From assembly GCA_030429925.1 (NCBI GenBank), contig JAUIGQ010000007.1:1-44085 (forward strand): a stretch of DNA of 44,085 bases, given 5' to 3'. The notes beneath the pieces are model-generated. The model saw nothing but the letters and a program-made list of their open reading frames with translations, was not told the DNA's origin and ran no database searches. A program made the position numbers and the translations under genes. Source of the stretch: Bacteroidia bacterium (GTDB lineage: Bacteria > Bacteroidota > Bacteroidia > Flavobacteriales_E > Vicingaceae). This document shows, piece by piece, positions 15,059-23,019 of the stretch (position 1 is the first letter of the stretch; each line of letters starts with the position of its first letter).

Positions 15059-16600
15059 ATGAAAGATAAGTTCAAAGAATTAGAAGATAAGATCGAGAAA
15101 GCCAAAGAAGGCGGAGGTGAAAAGAGAGTAAAGGCACAACACGACAAAAACAAGCTTACAGCTAGAGAGAGGATCCATTTTTTAATGGATGAAGGCACCT
15201 TTCAAGAGATCGGGATGTTGGTTACTCATAGGAGTAGCAACTTTGGTCTGGACAAGAACAAACCTTTAGGTGATGGAGTGGTGACCGGATTTGGAGAGAT
15301 CAATGGGAGATTAACTTACATTTTTGCCCAGGATTTTACAGTAATGGGAGGCTCCTTGGCAGAAGCACATGCAGAAAAGATCGTAAAGATCATGGACCTA
15401 GCTATGAAAAATGGAGCCCCATTAATTGGACTCAATGATTCGGGTGGAGCCAGAATTCAGGAGGGTGTTGTATCTCTCGGTGGATATGCAGATATCTTCT
15501 ATAGAAATACTCAAGCAAGTGGAGTCATTCCTCAACTCTCTGCCATAATGGGACCTTGTGCGGGTGGTGCAGTATATTCTCCGGCACTTACAGACTTTAT
15601 CATGATGGTGGAGAATACTTCCTATATGTTCGTCACCGGTCCGAATGTGGTTAAAACGGTAACTCATGAAGAAGTGAGTGCTGAAGAACTAGGTGGTGCA
15701 TCAGCTCATTCTACCAAGTCGGGTGTCACTCATTTTACCTATGCAAATGAGATCGAATGTATCAACGGCTTAAAGAAGTTATTGTCCTACATTCCACAAA
15801 ACTGCGAAGAAGAAGCCCCTTCGGTTAACTATGAATCAGCTGAGGAGTCTAGACCAAAATTAAATGAACTACTTCCTGAGAATCCCAATCAGCCTTACGA
15901 TATGAGGGAAGTGATCAATGAAATAGTTGATGGAAATTCATTTTACGAAGTACATAAAGATTTTGCCGAAAATATAGTTGTTGGTTTTGCACGACTTGCA
16001 GGCAGGTCAATTGGTGTAGTAGCCAATCAACCGGCTTTTTTGGCAGGAGTGCTAGATATCAATAGCTCTACAAAAGGAGCTAGGTTCGTTCGATTCTGCG
16101 ATTGTTTCAATATCCCACTTCTTGTTTTTGAAGATGTGCCCGGATTCTTGCCTGGAACTGATCAGGAATGGAATGCCATCATCACCAATGGGGCTAAATT
16201 GCTCTATGCTTTTAGCGAAGCAACGGTGCCGAGGGTTACTGTCATTACTAGAAAAGCTTATGGCGGTGCATACGATGTTATGAACTCTAAGCATATTGGC
16301 GCCGATATGAATTTTGCCTGGCCAACAGCCGAGATTGCAGTTATGGGTGCAAAGGGAGCAGCTGAGATCATTTTTAGAAAGGAGATTGCAGAGGCAAAAG
16401 ACTCTGAAGCAAAGTGGAAGGAAAAGGAAGCTGAATATGCAGAAATGTTTGCCAATCCTTATAATGCCGCCGCTAGAGGCTATGTAGATGAGGTGATCAG
16501 GCCGGAACAAAGCAGGGAGAAGCTAATAGCAGCCTTTAAGATGCTGGAAAATAAGGTGGATACACTGCCCAAGAAGAAACACGGGAATATTCCTTTATAA
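15059..16600 (+). CDS. pccB: Acyl-CoA (propionyl-CoA type) carboxylase beta subunit
   Basis: The carboxyltransferase subunit moves the carboxyl group from biotin to propionyl-CoA or a related acyl-CoA. The 513-residue protein has the full crotonase-fold pair of domains. Recognisable blocks are KLTARERIHFLMDEGTFQE, AQDFTVMGGSLAEAHAEKI, GLNDSGGARIQEG, SAIMGPCAGGAVYSPALTDF and, in the C-terminal half, FEDVPGFLPG and YGGAYDVMNSKH. The C-terminus KKHGNIPL is the usual family ending. No biotin carboxylase (alpha) or biotin carrier gene lies beside it, so those subunits must be elsewhere. Substrate could also be methylmalonyl-CoA in a decarboxylase complex, but that would need other subunits. The start ATG is well placed for the N-terminal helix. 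Confidence 0.93.
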   Translation: MKDKFKELEDKIEKAKEGGGEKRVKAQHDKNKLTARERIHFLMDEGTFQEIGMLVTHRSSNFGLDKNKPLGDGVVTGFGEINGRLTYIFAQDFTVMGGSLAEAHAEKIVKIMDLAMKNGAPLIGLNDSGGARIQEGVVSLGGYADIFYRNTQASGVIPQLSAIMGPCAGGAVYSPALTDFIMMVENTSYMFVTGPNVVKTVTHEEVSAEELGGASAHSTKSGVTHFTYANEIECINGLKKLLSYIPQNCEEEAPSVNYESAEESRPKLNELLPENPNQPYDMREVINEIVDGNSFYEVHKDFAENIVVGFARLAGRSIGVVANQPAFLAGVLDINSSTKGARFVRFCDCFNIPLLVFEDVPGFLPGTDQEWNAIITNGAKLLYAFSEATVPRVTVITRKAYGGAYDVMNSKHIGADMNFAWPTAEIAVMGAKGAAEIIFRKEIAEAKDSEAKWKEKEAEYAEMFANPYNAAARGYVDEVIRPEQSREKLIAAFKMLENKVDTLPKKKHGNIPL

Positions 16601-16634
16601 GTATTCAACTTCCTGATTTTATTATTTTTAGCCC

Positions 16635-18563
16635 ATGTTGACCAAATGGGTATTTACACTTCTATTGATCCTAGGTGTAGGAATTACTTGCACCTACTCT
16701 CAATCAGATAGCTCAAACTATAAATTAGTTGAGAAAGCTGAAGCAGTAATTGACCACAATGTAGATTCAGCCTTGTTCTATGCTAAAGTATTGAGCGGGA
16801 GAAAACTAGATTCAACTCTTCTACTAAAGACCTTCAATCTTCTTGGTAATTGCTTGCAAAGAAAAGGGAATCTAGACTCAGCCATGTATTACTATAAAAA
16901 AGTTGAAGAGCTTTCAATTGCCATGAAGGATGATAAGGGAATGGCCATAGTTCTCAATAACATTGGCATTATCCATATCAACAAGGGAGAGTATGATCAG
17001 GCTTTGAAAGCCATTTATGAAGCTGTAGAGTATGAAAAGTTAGTAAATGATTCTACTGGTATGGCAGAGGGCTATTTGAATATTGGGGTGATCTATTATT
17101 ATATGGGAGATCTGGAAAACACTTTGAAATACTTCAAGATCTCCTCGAATATTTCCAAAGCACTTGGAGATCTAAGAGTTTTGAAAAAGGCTTATATCAA
17201 TATTGGGGCTATACATAGTAGAAATAAGGAATATGATGAGGCTATTGAGTACTATGAATATGGATTGGAAGTAAGTGAGGAGTTGAACGATCAAGCTGAT
17301 GCAGTCATATGTCTCCACAATATGGCAGATGTTTACACAATACAAGGGAAATACAAAAAGGCTGAAGAAAACTATAGGAAAGCAATGGATTTCTACAAGA
17401 AATTCGACAATAGAAGAGGTGTTGCTTTAGAACATACAAAACTGGGAATCTTATATAATAAGATAGGTGAATATGATAAGTCTGAAAGATCTTTCAAAAG
17501 ATCAGCAGAAATGGCTGATAGTGGAAAATACTTCAATGTAAGCGAATCTGCATACCAAGGTCTTACTAACTTATACGTGAGCCAGAAGAAATTTAAGCTC
17601 GCTTTTGAAGCAACTCAAGAATTGCAGAAAAGAAGGGACAGTGTATACACTATTGAAAAGGCAAAGAATATGGATGAGTTGCGCACCAAATATGAAACTG
17701 CAGAAAAAGAAAAAATGTTAGCTCTTGAAAAATCAAGAACTGATAGCCTTACCATGGTCAATGCGGTCATAGAAGAGAAAAAGGCGAAAGCAGAGTTGGA
17801 AACTGCCAATAGGAACCAGTGGATCATTGCACTAGCATCTATATTGCTGACTTCACTTTTTGTCTTCTGGGGTTTGATGCAAAGACAAAGATTAAAGGCT
17901 CAAAAGGAGAGACAGGCTGCCTTGATTGAGGAAAGAGATAAAAGAATAGAAGCGGTTTTCAATGCCCAAGAGGAAGAACGGAAGAGAATTTCCAAAGATC
18001 TTCACGATGGAATTGGTCAACAATTAACTGCACTGAAAATGGCCTTTCAGCAACTGAGGCCAAAGATTGACGAAAGCTCAGAGGTAAAGTCGGAGCTCAA
18101 TAAATTAGGAGGAATTCTGAATCAAACGGCTTCAGACATTCGAACTATTTCTCATCAAATGATGCCAAAGACCCTTTCTGAGGTAGGGTTGATTGCGGCA
18201 ATAGAGGATCTTCTCGACAAATACATCAAGCCTACCGGCATAAATTGGAGACTTGAAAATTTGGGGATAGAGCAGCGACTTAATCAGAAAATGGAAGTAA
18301 ACCTCTATAGAATTATTCAAGAGCTTCTGAATAATGTTATTAAACATTCCAAGGCTGATGAAGTGATCTTACAATTGATCAAGAACCAGAACAGATTGAT
18401 CTTGATAGTAGAGGATAATGGAATTGGTTTCCAGAATGGTCAATCAGATGGTCACGGCTTGCTTAATATAAAAAGTAGACTAAACATGCTCAAGGGTGAA
18501 ATGGAAATTGAAGCCGGTCCGGTTAAGGGGAGTCTAACCACCATTAGAATTCCATTAACTTAG
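16635..18563 (+). CDS. TPR sensor histidine kinase (NarX/DesK-type HisKA_3)
   Basis: The 642-residue protein has a signal peptide (residues 1-22) and about six or seven TPR-like repeats between 60 and 330 with motifs such as NIGIIHINKGEYDQALK. A coiled coil follows (about 340-393), then one membrane segment (about 396-414, IIALASILLTSLFVFWGLM). The cytoplasmic kinase has the HisKA_3 H-box ERKRISKDLHDGIGQQL with H457, and the ATPase motifs ELLNNVIKHS, EDNGIGF and HGLLNI. TPRs therefore face the periplasm and probably sense by protein contact. A NarL-type response regulator lies at 20562, with a barrel gene and an opposite-strand glycosyltransferase between. This is the likely but unproven partner. 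Confidence 0.92.
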   Translation: MLTKWVFTLLLILGVGITCTYSQSDSSNYKLVEKAEAVIDHNVDSALFYAKVLSGRKLDSTLLLKTFNLLGNCLQRKGNLDSAMYYYKKVEELSIAMKDDKGMAIVLNNIGIIHINKGEYDQALKAIYEAVEYEKLVNDSTGMAEGYLNIGVIYYYMGDLENTLKYFKISSNISKALGDLRVLKKAYINIGAIHSRNKEYDEAIEYYEYGLEVSEELNDQADAVICLHNMADVYTIQGKYKKAEENYRKAMDFYKKFDNRRGVALEHTKLGILYNKIGEYDKSERSFKRSAEMADSGKYFNVSESAYQGLTNLYVSQKKFKLAFEATQELQKRRDSVYTIEKAKNMDELRTKYETAEKEKMLALEKSRTDSLTMVNAVIEEKKAKAELETANRNQWIIALASILLTSLFVFWGLMQRQRLKAQKERQAALIEERDKRIEAVFNAQEEERKRISKDLHDGIGQQLTALKMAFQQLRPKIDESSEVKSELNKLGGILNQTASDIRTISHQMMPKTLSEVGLIAAIEDLLDKYIKPTGINWRLENLGIEQRLNQKMEVNLYRIIQELLNNVIKHSKADEVILQLIKNQNRLILIVEDNGIGFQNGQSDGHGLLNIKSRLNMLKGEMEIEAGPVKGSLTTIRIPLT

Positions 18564-18597
18564 CCATTGAAATAATTACACCTTCTATTGACCGTAA

Positions 18598-19248
18598 ATG
18601 AAAAGAGTACTCATATTCACCTTATTACTTTGTAGTGTTACACTACTTAGAGCCCAAGATTATAGAAAACTTAAGATCGGATTCCATCCGGGTTATATCA
18701 TTCCTGAAAAGGGAGATGCAGGAGGAACTATTGCCCTAGAACCTGGGTTTAGGATCACAGATCGACTTGCAGTGAATGCTAGATTTGAGGTTTGTGCTTT
18801 TAATCGAGAGGTTGACACAGATGCAAGTGATCTAAACGTTGAGTTGGGTGTTGGCTGGATCGCTTCTTATACAGCTAATATACAATTCTATTTATTGAAA
18901 GGACCGGTAAGACCATACCTTGGGTTTGGTTTGGGTTATTATGTTCCCGGTGCTGTAGATGTAAAAGCATCAGCCTCTTTGGAGAACGGGGCAAAACAAG
19001 AACAAGAAGAAACTATTGCCCCTGAGGCCGCTTTCGGCTTCTACCCAAGAGTTGGGGTTGATATTGGGCATATGAATATTGTGATCGATTATAATATCGT
19101 TGGGGATTCTGAAGCTAGCTTTTCAAGGGTTAAGACTGAAAATGTTGATGGATCTACTACCCAATCAACGGTCCAGCAAAAAACTGTATTCAAGAATGGA
19201 TATTTGGCGCTCAAATTGGGCTTTACGATTGGTGGAGGAAAAAAGTAA
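18598..19248 (+). CDS. Outer-membrane beta-barrel protein
   Basis: This 216-residue protein begins with a signal peptide (MKRVLIFTLLLCSVTLLRAQ) and has strands typical of OmpA-like or OMP_b-brl porin folds: FRITDRLAVNARFEVCAF, VRPYLGFGLGYYVPG, FGFYPRVGVDIGHMNIVIDYNIVG and the final GYLALKLGFTIGG. It ends GGGKK rather than in an aromatic residue, so the barrel closing strand is a little unusual. It lies 34 bases after the TPR kinase gene on the same strand and may be cotranscribed, suggesting a link between kinase and envelope state. Its stop is three bases before the stop of the convergent glycosyltransferase. No specific function is recognised. Confidence 0.8.
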   Translation: MKRVLIFTLLLCSVTLLRAQDYRKLKIGFHPGYIIPEKGDAGGTIALEPGFRITDRLAVNARFEVCAFNREVDTDASDLNVELGVGWIASYTANIQFYLLKGPVRPYLGFGLGYYVPGAVDVKASASLENGAKQEQEETIAPEAAFGFYPRVGVDIGHMNIVIDYNIVGDSEASFSRVKTENVDGSTTQSTVQQKTVFKNGYLALKLGFTIGGGKK

Positions 19249-19251
19249 GAA

Positions 19252-20451
19252 CTAATTCAATACTTTCTTTAATTCTTGTTCCATTTGATCGAACAAAGGT
19301 TTCCACCTATACATCTCCCTTGCCTTAAGTCTGCTATTGCTTGATAAGCAATCCCAAATTGCTTTGTTTTTAAGTAATAACTTACATTTCTCCGCAAATG
19401 CAGAGGCATTATCTGTGATCATCAGTTCTTTTTGGTCCTCAACCGACAAGCCTTCAGCTCCAACCTTAGTTGTTACAATTGGAATACCTCTATACATGCC
19501 TTCCAATACCTTTACCTTCATTCCACTGCCGAATCGCAAGGGTGCTATGAACACTCTGCTTTTCTTCATATAGCTGTTGATATCGTCAACAAACCCACAA
19601 AGCTTGATTCCCGGATAAGCTGAACAAGCTTTTTCTAAACGTTCATCAGAAACTTTACCCAAGATGTAAAGAGTTAGTTTAGGATGATCAGAAAGCAACC
19701 GAGGGTAGACATCAGCAACAAACCAAAGAATACCATCGATATTGGGCTCCCAACTTAAGGTTCCCATAAAGAGCAAAGCTTCCTCTGTTTTATCAAACTG
19801 AAGCTCATCAAGCTCTAGCAGTTCATCATTTCCTAAATGATAGGTGACTTTGATCCTTTGAGTATCGATCCCTTGATTTTGGTATGCCTTAATATCTGAG
19901 GGTGTAGCATAGCATAAGTCTGAATGCTTTAAGATTGCTCTTTCATAGTTGAGTACTCTCTTTGCTTCAAGCTTGAGTGCAAATTTTATAAGAGGATTGC
20001 TATTTAACTCAGCCATCCTTTGCCATAGTTCAAACTCTGCATTGTGAGTATGAAGTATAACCTTCCCGTGAAAGTTCCTGGGCACATATTGATAGACCTC
20101 ATAATGATCAACAATAATGGCATCGTATCCACCTGCGATCGTATCCACTTCATCTTTGATCTTCGAGCTATAATTTCTATAGACGTTTAAACAAGGAAAT
20201 CCTAAATAACTTCTAAGCAGGGTGAAGAGATTTCTCTTAACATCAACCTCTTGGAAAATAGAATGCTTGAATTGGAATAACTTTTTAAAACCATCCAAAT
20301 GCTCAGCGTCATCATCCTTTAAAAGGCTTACGATTCCAAGCTCATACCTACTTTTCAGATCATTGATGTAGTTCCAAGATTTGATGGTCCCTCCACTTTT
20401 AGGCGGGTAGGGTAGTTGAGTAGTAATGAAAAGAATTGATGGTTTAGACAT
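19252..20451 (-). CDS. Glycosyltransferase family 4-like protein (GT-B fold)
   Basis: The 399-residue protein starts ILFITTQLPYPPKSGGTIKSW, a common N-terminal glycine-rich loop of GT-B glycosyltransferases. The C-terminal half has LLFMGTLSWEPNIDGILWF, LTLYILGKV and FGSGMKVKVLEGMYRGIPIV followed by TTKVGAEGL, the donor nucleotide-sugar binding block of the GT1/GT4 fold. It therefore probably transfers a sugar from an activated donor in cell-surface glycan synthesis. It stands between genes on the opposite strand and is not clustered with the other glycosyltransferases at 38237-40464, so its pathway is unknown. The donor and acceptor cannot be read from the sequence. Confidence 0.88.
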   Translation of the reverse strand: MSKPSILFITTQLPYPPKSGGTIKSWNYINDLKSRYELGIVSLLKDDDAEHLDGFKKLFQFKHSIFQEVDVKRNLFTLLRSYLGFPCLNVYRNYSSKIKDEVDTIAGGYDAIIVDHYEVYQYVPRNFHGKVILHTHNAEFELWQRMAELNSNPLIKFALKLEAKRVLNYERAILKHSDLCYATPSDIKAYQNQGIDTQRIKVTYHLGNDELLELDELQFDKTEEALLFMGTLSWEPNIDGILWFVADVYPRLLSDHPKLTLYILGKVSDERLEKACSAYPGIKLCGFVDDINSYMKKSRVFIAPLRFGSGMKVKVLEGMYRGIPIVTTKVGAEGLSVEDQKELMITDNASAFAEKCKLLLKNKAIWDCLSSNSRLKAREMYRWKPLFDQMEQELKKVLN

Positions 20452-20535
20452 TCAAGAAAATCAATGCTTGGCGAAGGTAAATATTTAAAATTGCACCATA
20501 TGACATTTATCAGCTTTTCAATAGCCTGATCTAGT

Positions 20536-20543
20536 TATATTTG
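20536..20543 (+). promoter_or_regulatory. Bacteroidota-type promoter of the response regulator gene
   Basis: TATATTTG fits TAnnTTTG exactly, and a TTT-rich -33 region lies about 18 bases upstream (around 20515). It is 18 bases before the ATG at 20562. A TTG codon at 20541 overlaps this element, which argues against that start. Confidence 0.6.
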
Positions 20544-20561
20544 GCATATAAGTCATTACAA

Positions 20562-21221
20562 ATGAGTTACAAGCTTATCATAGCAGACGATCATCAATTG
20601 GTTCTTGATGGAATATCGGCAATGATCAACGAGATGCCCGAATTTGAAATTGTTGCAACGGCAAACAATGGTGTTGATGCTTTGCAAAAGCTTGATCAAA
20701 TGGGTGCTGATCTTATCCTGATGGACATAGAAATGCCAAAGATGAATGGGTTAGAGGCAGGTAGAAAGGTCAAAAAGGAATTTCCAGATGTGAAGCTGTT
20801 ATTTTTAAGCATGTATATTGAGAAACCCTTGGTTAATAAAGTAATTGACCTAGGGGCTGATGGCTATATCATCAAGAGCGCAGATAAAGAAGAGTTTTGT
20901 CTGGGGATTAGAAAGGTAATGGAAGGCAAGAAGTATTTCTGTTCTGAAATCACTGAGGTTTTGGCAAGTAATGGAGTTAGTACATCCTTTAGGCAAAATT
21001 TCACCAACAACTCTGAGCTTATATCAATCCTCACTGAAAGGGAAAGAGATGTTTTAAGATTGGTTGCGGAAGGCCTTTCCAACAAAGAAATAGGGTCAAA
21101 ACTGTTCATTTCTCATCGAACAGTAGATACACATAGGACCAATCTCATGAAGAAATTAGATGTACACTCTGTAGCTGAATTGATCAGGTTTGCCTATCAG
21201 ACTGGAGTAGTCTCAAATTGA
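20562..21221 (+). CDS. NarL/FixJ-type response regulator
   Basis: The 219-residue protein has an N-terminal receiver domain (IIADDHQLVLDG, phosphoacceptor D55 in LILMDIEMPKMNG, conserved Lys later in DGYIIKS). A C-terminal LuxR-type HTH follows (about residues 155-210, LTERERDVLRLVAEGLSNKE onward). It probably binds DNA after phosphorylation. The nearest plausible kinase is the HisKA_3 TPR kinase at 16635-18563, since HisKA_3 kinases commonly pair with NarL-type regulators. Its HTH is about 60% identical over some 57 residues to the 68-residue orphan HTH encoded 93 bases downstream. The ATG at 20562 is preferred over an upstream TTG inside the promoter. Confidence 0.94.
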   Translation: MSYKLIIADDHQLVLDGISAMINEMPEFEIVATANNGVDALQKLDQMGADLILMDIEMPKMNGLEAGRKVKKEFPDVKLLFLSMYIEKPLVNKVIDLGADGYIIKSADKEEFCLGIRKVMEGKKYFCSEITEVLASNGVSTSFRQNFTNNSELISILTERERDVLRLVAEGLSNKEIGSKLFISHRTVDTHRTNLMKKLDVHSVAELIRFAYQTGVVSN

Positions 21222-21313
21222 TCAATTAGGGTAATCACCCTATCAATCTAAGTAATTCACTCTATTTAGAACACTCTAAGTACTTTCTTATTTAGCGGTT
21301 GTAAAAAATTGCT

Positions 21314-21520
21314 ATGTCGAATATCCTTGATCTTACTAAAAGAGAATTAGAAGTTTTAGCTCTGGTAGCTGAAGGTATGTCCAATAAAGATATTGGAAAT
21401 TCCCTTCAGATCAGTCCAAGAACTGTTGACTCACACCGTACAAATATTCGCAACAAAACTGGTATTAAGAATATTGCGGGAATGATTCGTTTCGCATATA
21501 AACACAAGTTGATCCAGTGA
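21314..21520 (+). CDS. Stand-alone LuxR-type HTH DNA-binding protein
   Basis: This 68-residue protein is nothing but a GerE/LuxR-type helix-turn-helix: LTKRELEVLALVAEGMSNKD, then SPRTVDSHRTNIRNKTG and IAGMIRFAYKH. No receiver or sensor domain precedes it, and no in-frame upstream remnant was found, so it appears to be a real small gene, not the end of a broken one. It resembles the C-terminal HTH of the response regulator immediately upstream, consistent with partial duplication. Its TGA overlaps the GTG start of the propeller gene (GTGA), so it heads an operon of exported proteins. It could act as a constitutive regulator of this operon or compete with the response regulator for its sites. 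Confidence 0.88.
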   Translation: MSNILDLTKRELEVLALVAEGMSNKDIGNSLQISPRTVDSHRTNIRNKTGIKNIAGMIRFAYKHKLIQ

Positions 21521-22626
21521 AGCATCTGTTTATATATATCTGCTTGATGGTAGGTCTTATTGTACCCAGTACTTCTCTTGGCCAGAATATTAATATAGAT
21601 GAGAATAAGTGTGTTGTCAAAGAGAAAGCAATGAATATCAGTGGCCTTGATATTTCGCCGGATGGAAATCAACTGGCAATTGTTTGTGCAAGCAACTACC
21701 CACTGATGATCTATGACTGGAGAACCCAAGAGATTCTTAAAGAAATTGATATCAAATCAGATGCACTAGGCTACAGCGTTTCATACTCTAGCAAAGGGAA
21801 CTATCTATTACTACAGGAAAAAACCTTGACCAACAACATTAAGAAGGCCAAACTGAGCAACTTCATGATCATTGATATCAGTCAAGGGAAGGTAATGGAG
21901 CAATATAGGAAGATTGCAGATCTTAAGATTGCTGCAGATGAAAGCCATTACTATCTTTTAGATAAGGCGGAACTATCTGTTTATGATTTAAAGAGTGGCC
22001 AAAAGGTCAAGAGCTTTGAGATAGAAAATGCCAGAAACGCAATTGCTGTTAGTCCGGATGGCAACGACTTGGCTATAGTAGTTGAGCCAACAAAAGAAGA
22101 ACTGGTGCTTGTTCCATCAATTAGAAATGATAAAAAGGCTTTGAAGAATGCTATGAAATACAGGCATATGATCGCTATATATGATATCGGCACAGAGAAG
22201 TTCAAAAAAATCGTACCGGAGATCTATGACAATATCAATACAATGCAATACTCCAAAGACGGAAATAAACTATTGAATTTCAACGCTGCTGCCAATTCTT
22301 ATATAAATGTGATTGATGCAACTGACTACTCTCCCTTGAGAGAGGCTTATATGAGCAGAACCAATGTACAACCTGATTTCTCTTTCAATCCGGATGGAAG
22401 CCTTTTCGGCATTGCTTCCGTTGAAAGATTCCCTACTGTGAACATCTATCAAGCTGGCAAAGGAAGCATGGTAGATCATTATGATACGGAGAATAGGATT
22501 TGGAAAAGCATGAAGCAGAAAATGTATCCAGGCACTTATTCAAGCTTTGTTTTTTTACCAGAGGGCAACTATGTAATAATTGCTTATGGAAATGCCTTGA
22601 TCAAATGGAAAATCGAAGGAAAATGA
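21517..22626 (+). CDS. Exported WD40-like beta-propeller protein
   Basis: The 369-residue protein starts with GTG, overlapping the stop of the HTH gene by four bases. The GTG is supported because it gives a complete signal peptide (MKHLFIYICLMVGLIVPSTSLGQ). The mature part has repeats with ISPDGNQLAIV, VSPDGNDLAIV and FNPDGSLFGIA, the SPDG blade signature of WD40/PD40-like propellers, at roughly regular spacing. It probably binds a partner protein or ligand in the periplasm. The next gene overlaps its stop by four bases (ATGA), so the operon is tightly coupled. No enzymatic motif is visible. Confidence 0.78.
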   Translation: MKHLFIYICLMVGLIVPSTSLGQNINIDENKCVVKEKAMNISGLDISPDGNQLAIVCASNYPLMIYDWRTQEILKEIDIKSDALGYSVSYSSKGNYLLLQEKTLTNNIKKAKLSNFMIIDISQGKVMEQYRKIADLKIAADESHYYLLDKAELSVYDLKSGQKVKSFEIENARNAIAVSPDGNDLAIVVEPTKEELVLVPSIRNDKKALKNAMKYRHMIAIYDIGTEKFKKIVPEIYDNINTMQYSKDGNKLLNFNAAANSYINVIDATDYSPLREAYMSRTNVQPDFSFNPDGSLFGIASVERFPTVNIYQAGKGSMVDHYDTENRIWKSMKQKMYPGTYSSFVFLPEGNYVIIAYGNALIKWKIEGK

Positions 22627-22994
22627 AAAGAACAATCCAATTTGCTCTGATAATATGTATTTGTGTTTGCAGCTTCCAAAGCGATCTCTATGCTCAGAAA
22701 AAAAAGTATTTGATAGAGGAAGAAGAAGTGATCGAAGCGGCTCACAAGGCAATTGAAAAATCTATGGCTGAAGGTGATTTTAAAAAATTTGCCGAGAAAT
22801 CTGAAATAAAGGGAAGTTATATAATGGATATTACCATTAAAAATAAAGGTGAAGTAGCTTCAGTGAAGACTATTGATAGAAATGGAGAGATCGTTCACCA
22901 AAATGAGCTTAAAGACTTCGTGATATCATACAGGTTTCCCTTTAAAATGCAAAAAAACAAGAGTTACAAGTTTCGATATGAATTCAAATTTTAA
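22623..22994 (+). CDS. Small exported protein with a possible TonB C-terminal-like domain
   Basis: The protein is 123 residues from the ATG at 22623, which overlaps the propeller gene stop (ATGA). A longer frame opens at 22500, but it would lack a signal peptide and lie inside the previous gene. The signal peptide is MKRTIQFALIICICVCSFQSDLYAQ. The C-terminal half (about residues 65-123: IMDITIKNKGEVASVKTID, later YRFPFKMQKNKSYKFRYEFKF) resembles the beta-alpha-beta pattern of TonB_C or AgmX-type domains. No TonB proline-rich linker or retained membrane anchor is seen. It may be a periplasmic interaction partner of the flanking propellers. The domain call is tentative. Confidence 0.65.
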   Translation: MKRTIQFALIICICVCSFQSDLYAQKKKYLIEEEEVIEAAHKAIEKSMAEGDFKKFAEKSEIKGSYIMDITIKNKGEVASVKTIDRNGEIVHQNELKDFVISYRFPFKMQKNKSYKFRYEFKF

Positions 22995-23019
22995 TTATCT
23001 AACCAAATCAATTTATAAA

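Noticed and set aside
20541-20561. TTG start for the response regulator
   Set aside because: It overlaps the -7 promoter element, and the receiver domain begins properly at the ATG at 20562.
22500-22622. Upstream extension of the TonB-C-like protein
   Set aside because: It lies inside the propeller gene in another frame and would bury the signal peptide.
22978-23019. Upstream extension of the PQQ-like propeller
   Set aside because: It overlaps the preceding gene and places extra residues before a clear signal peptide.
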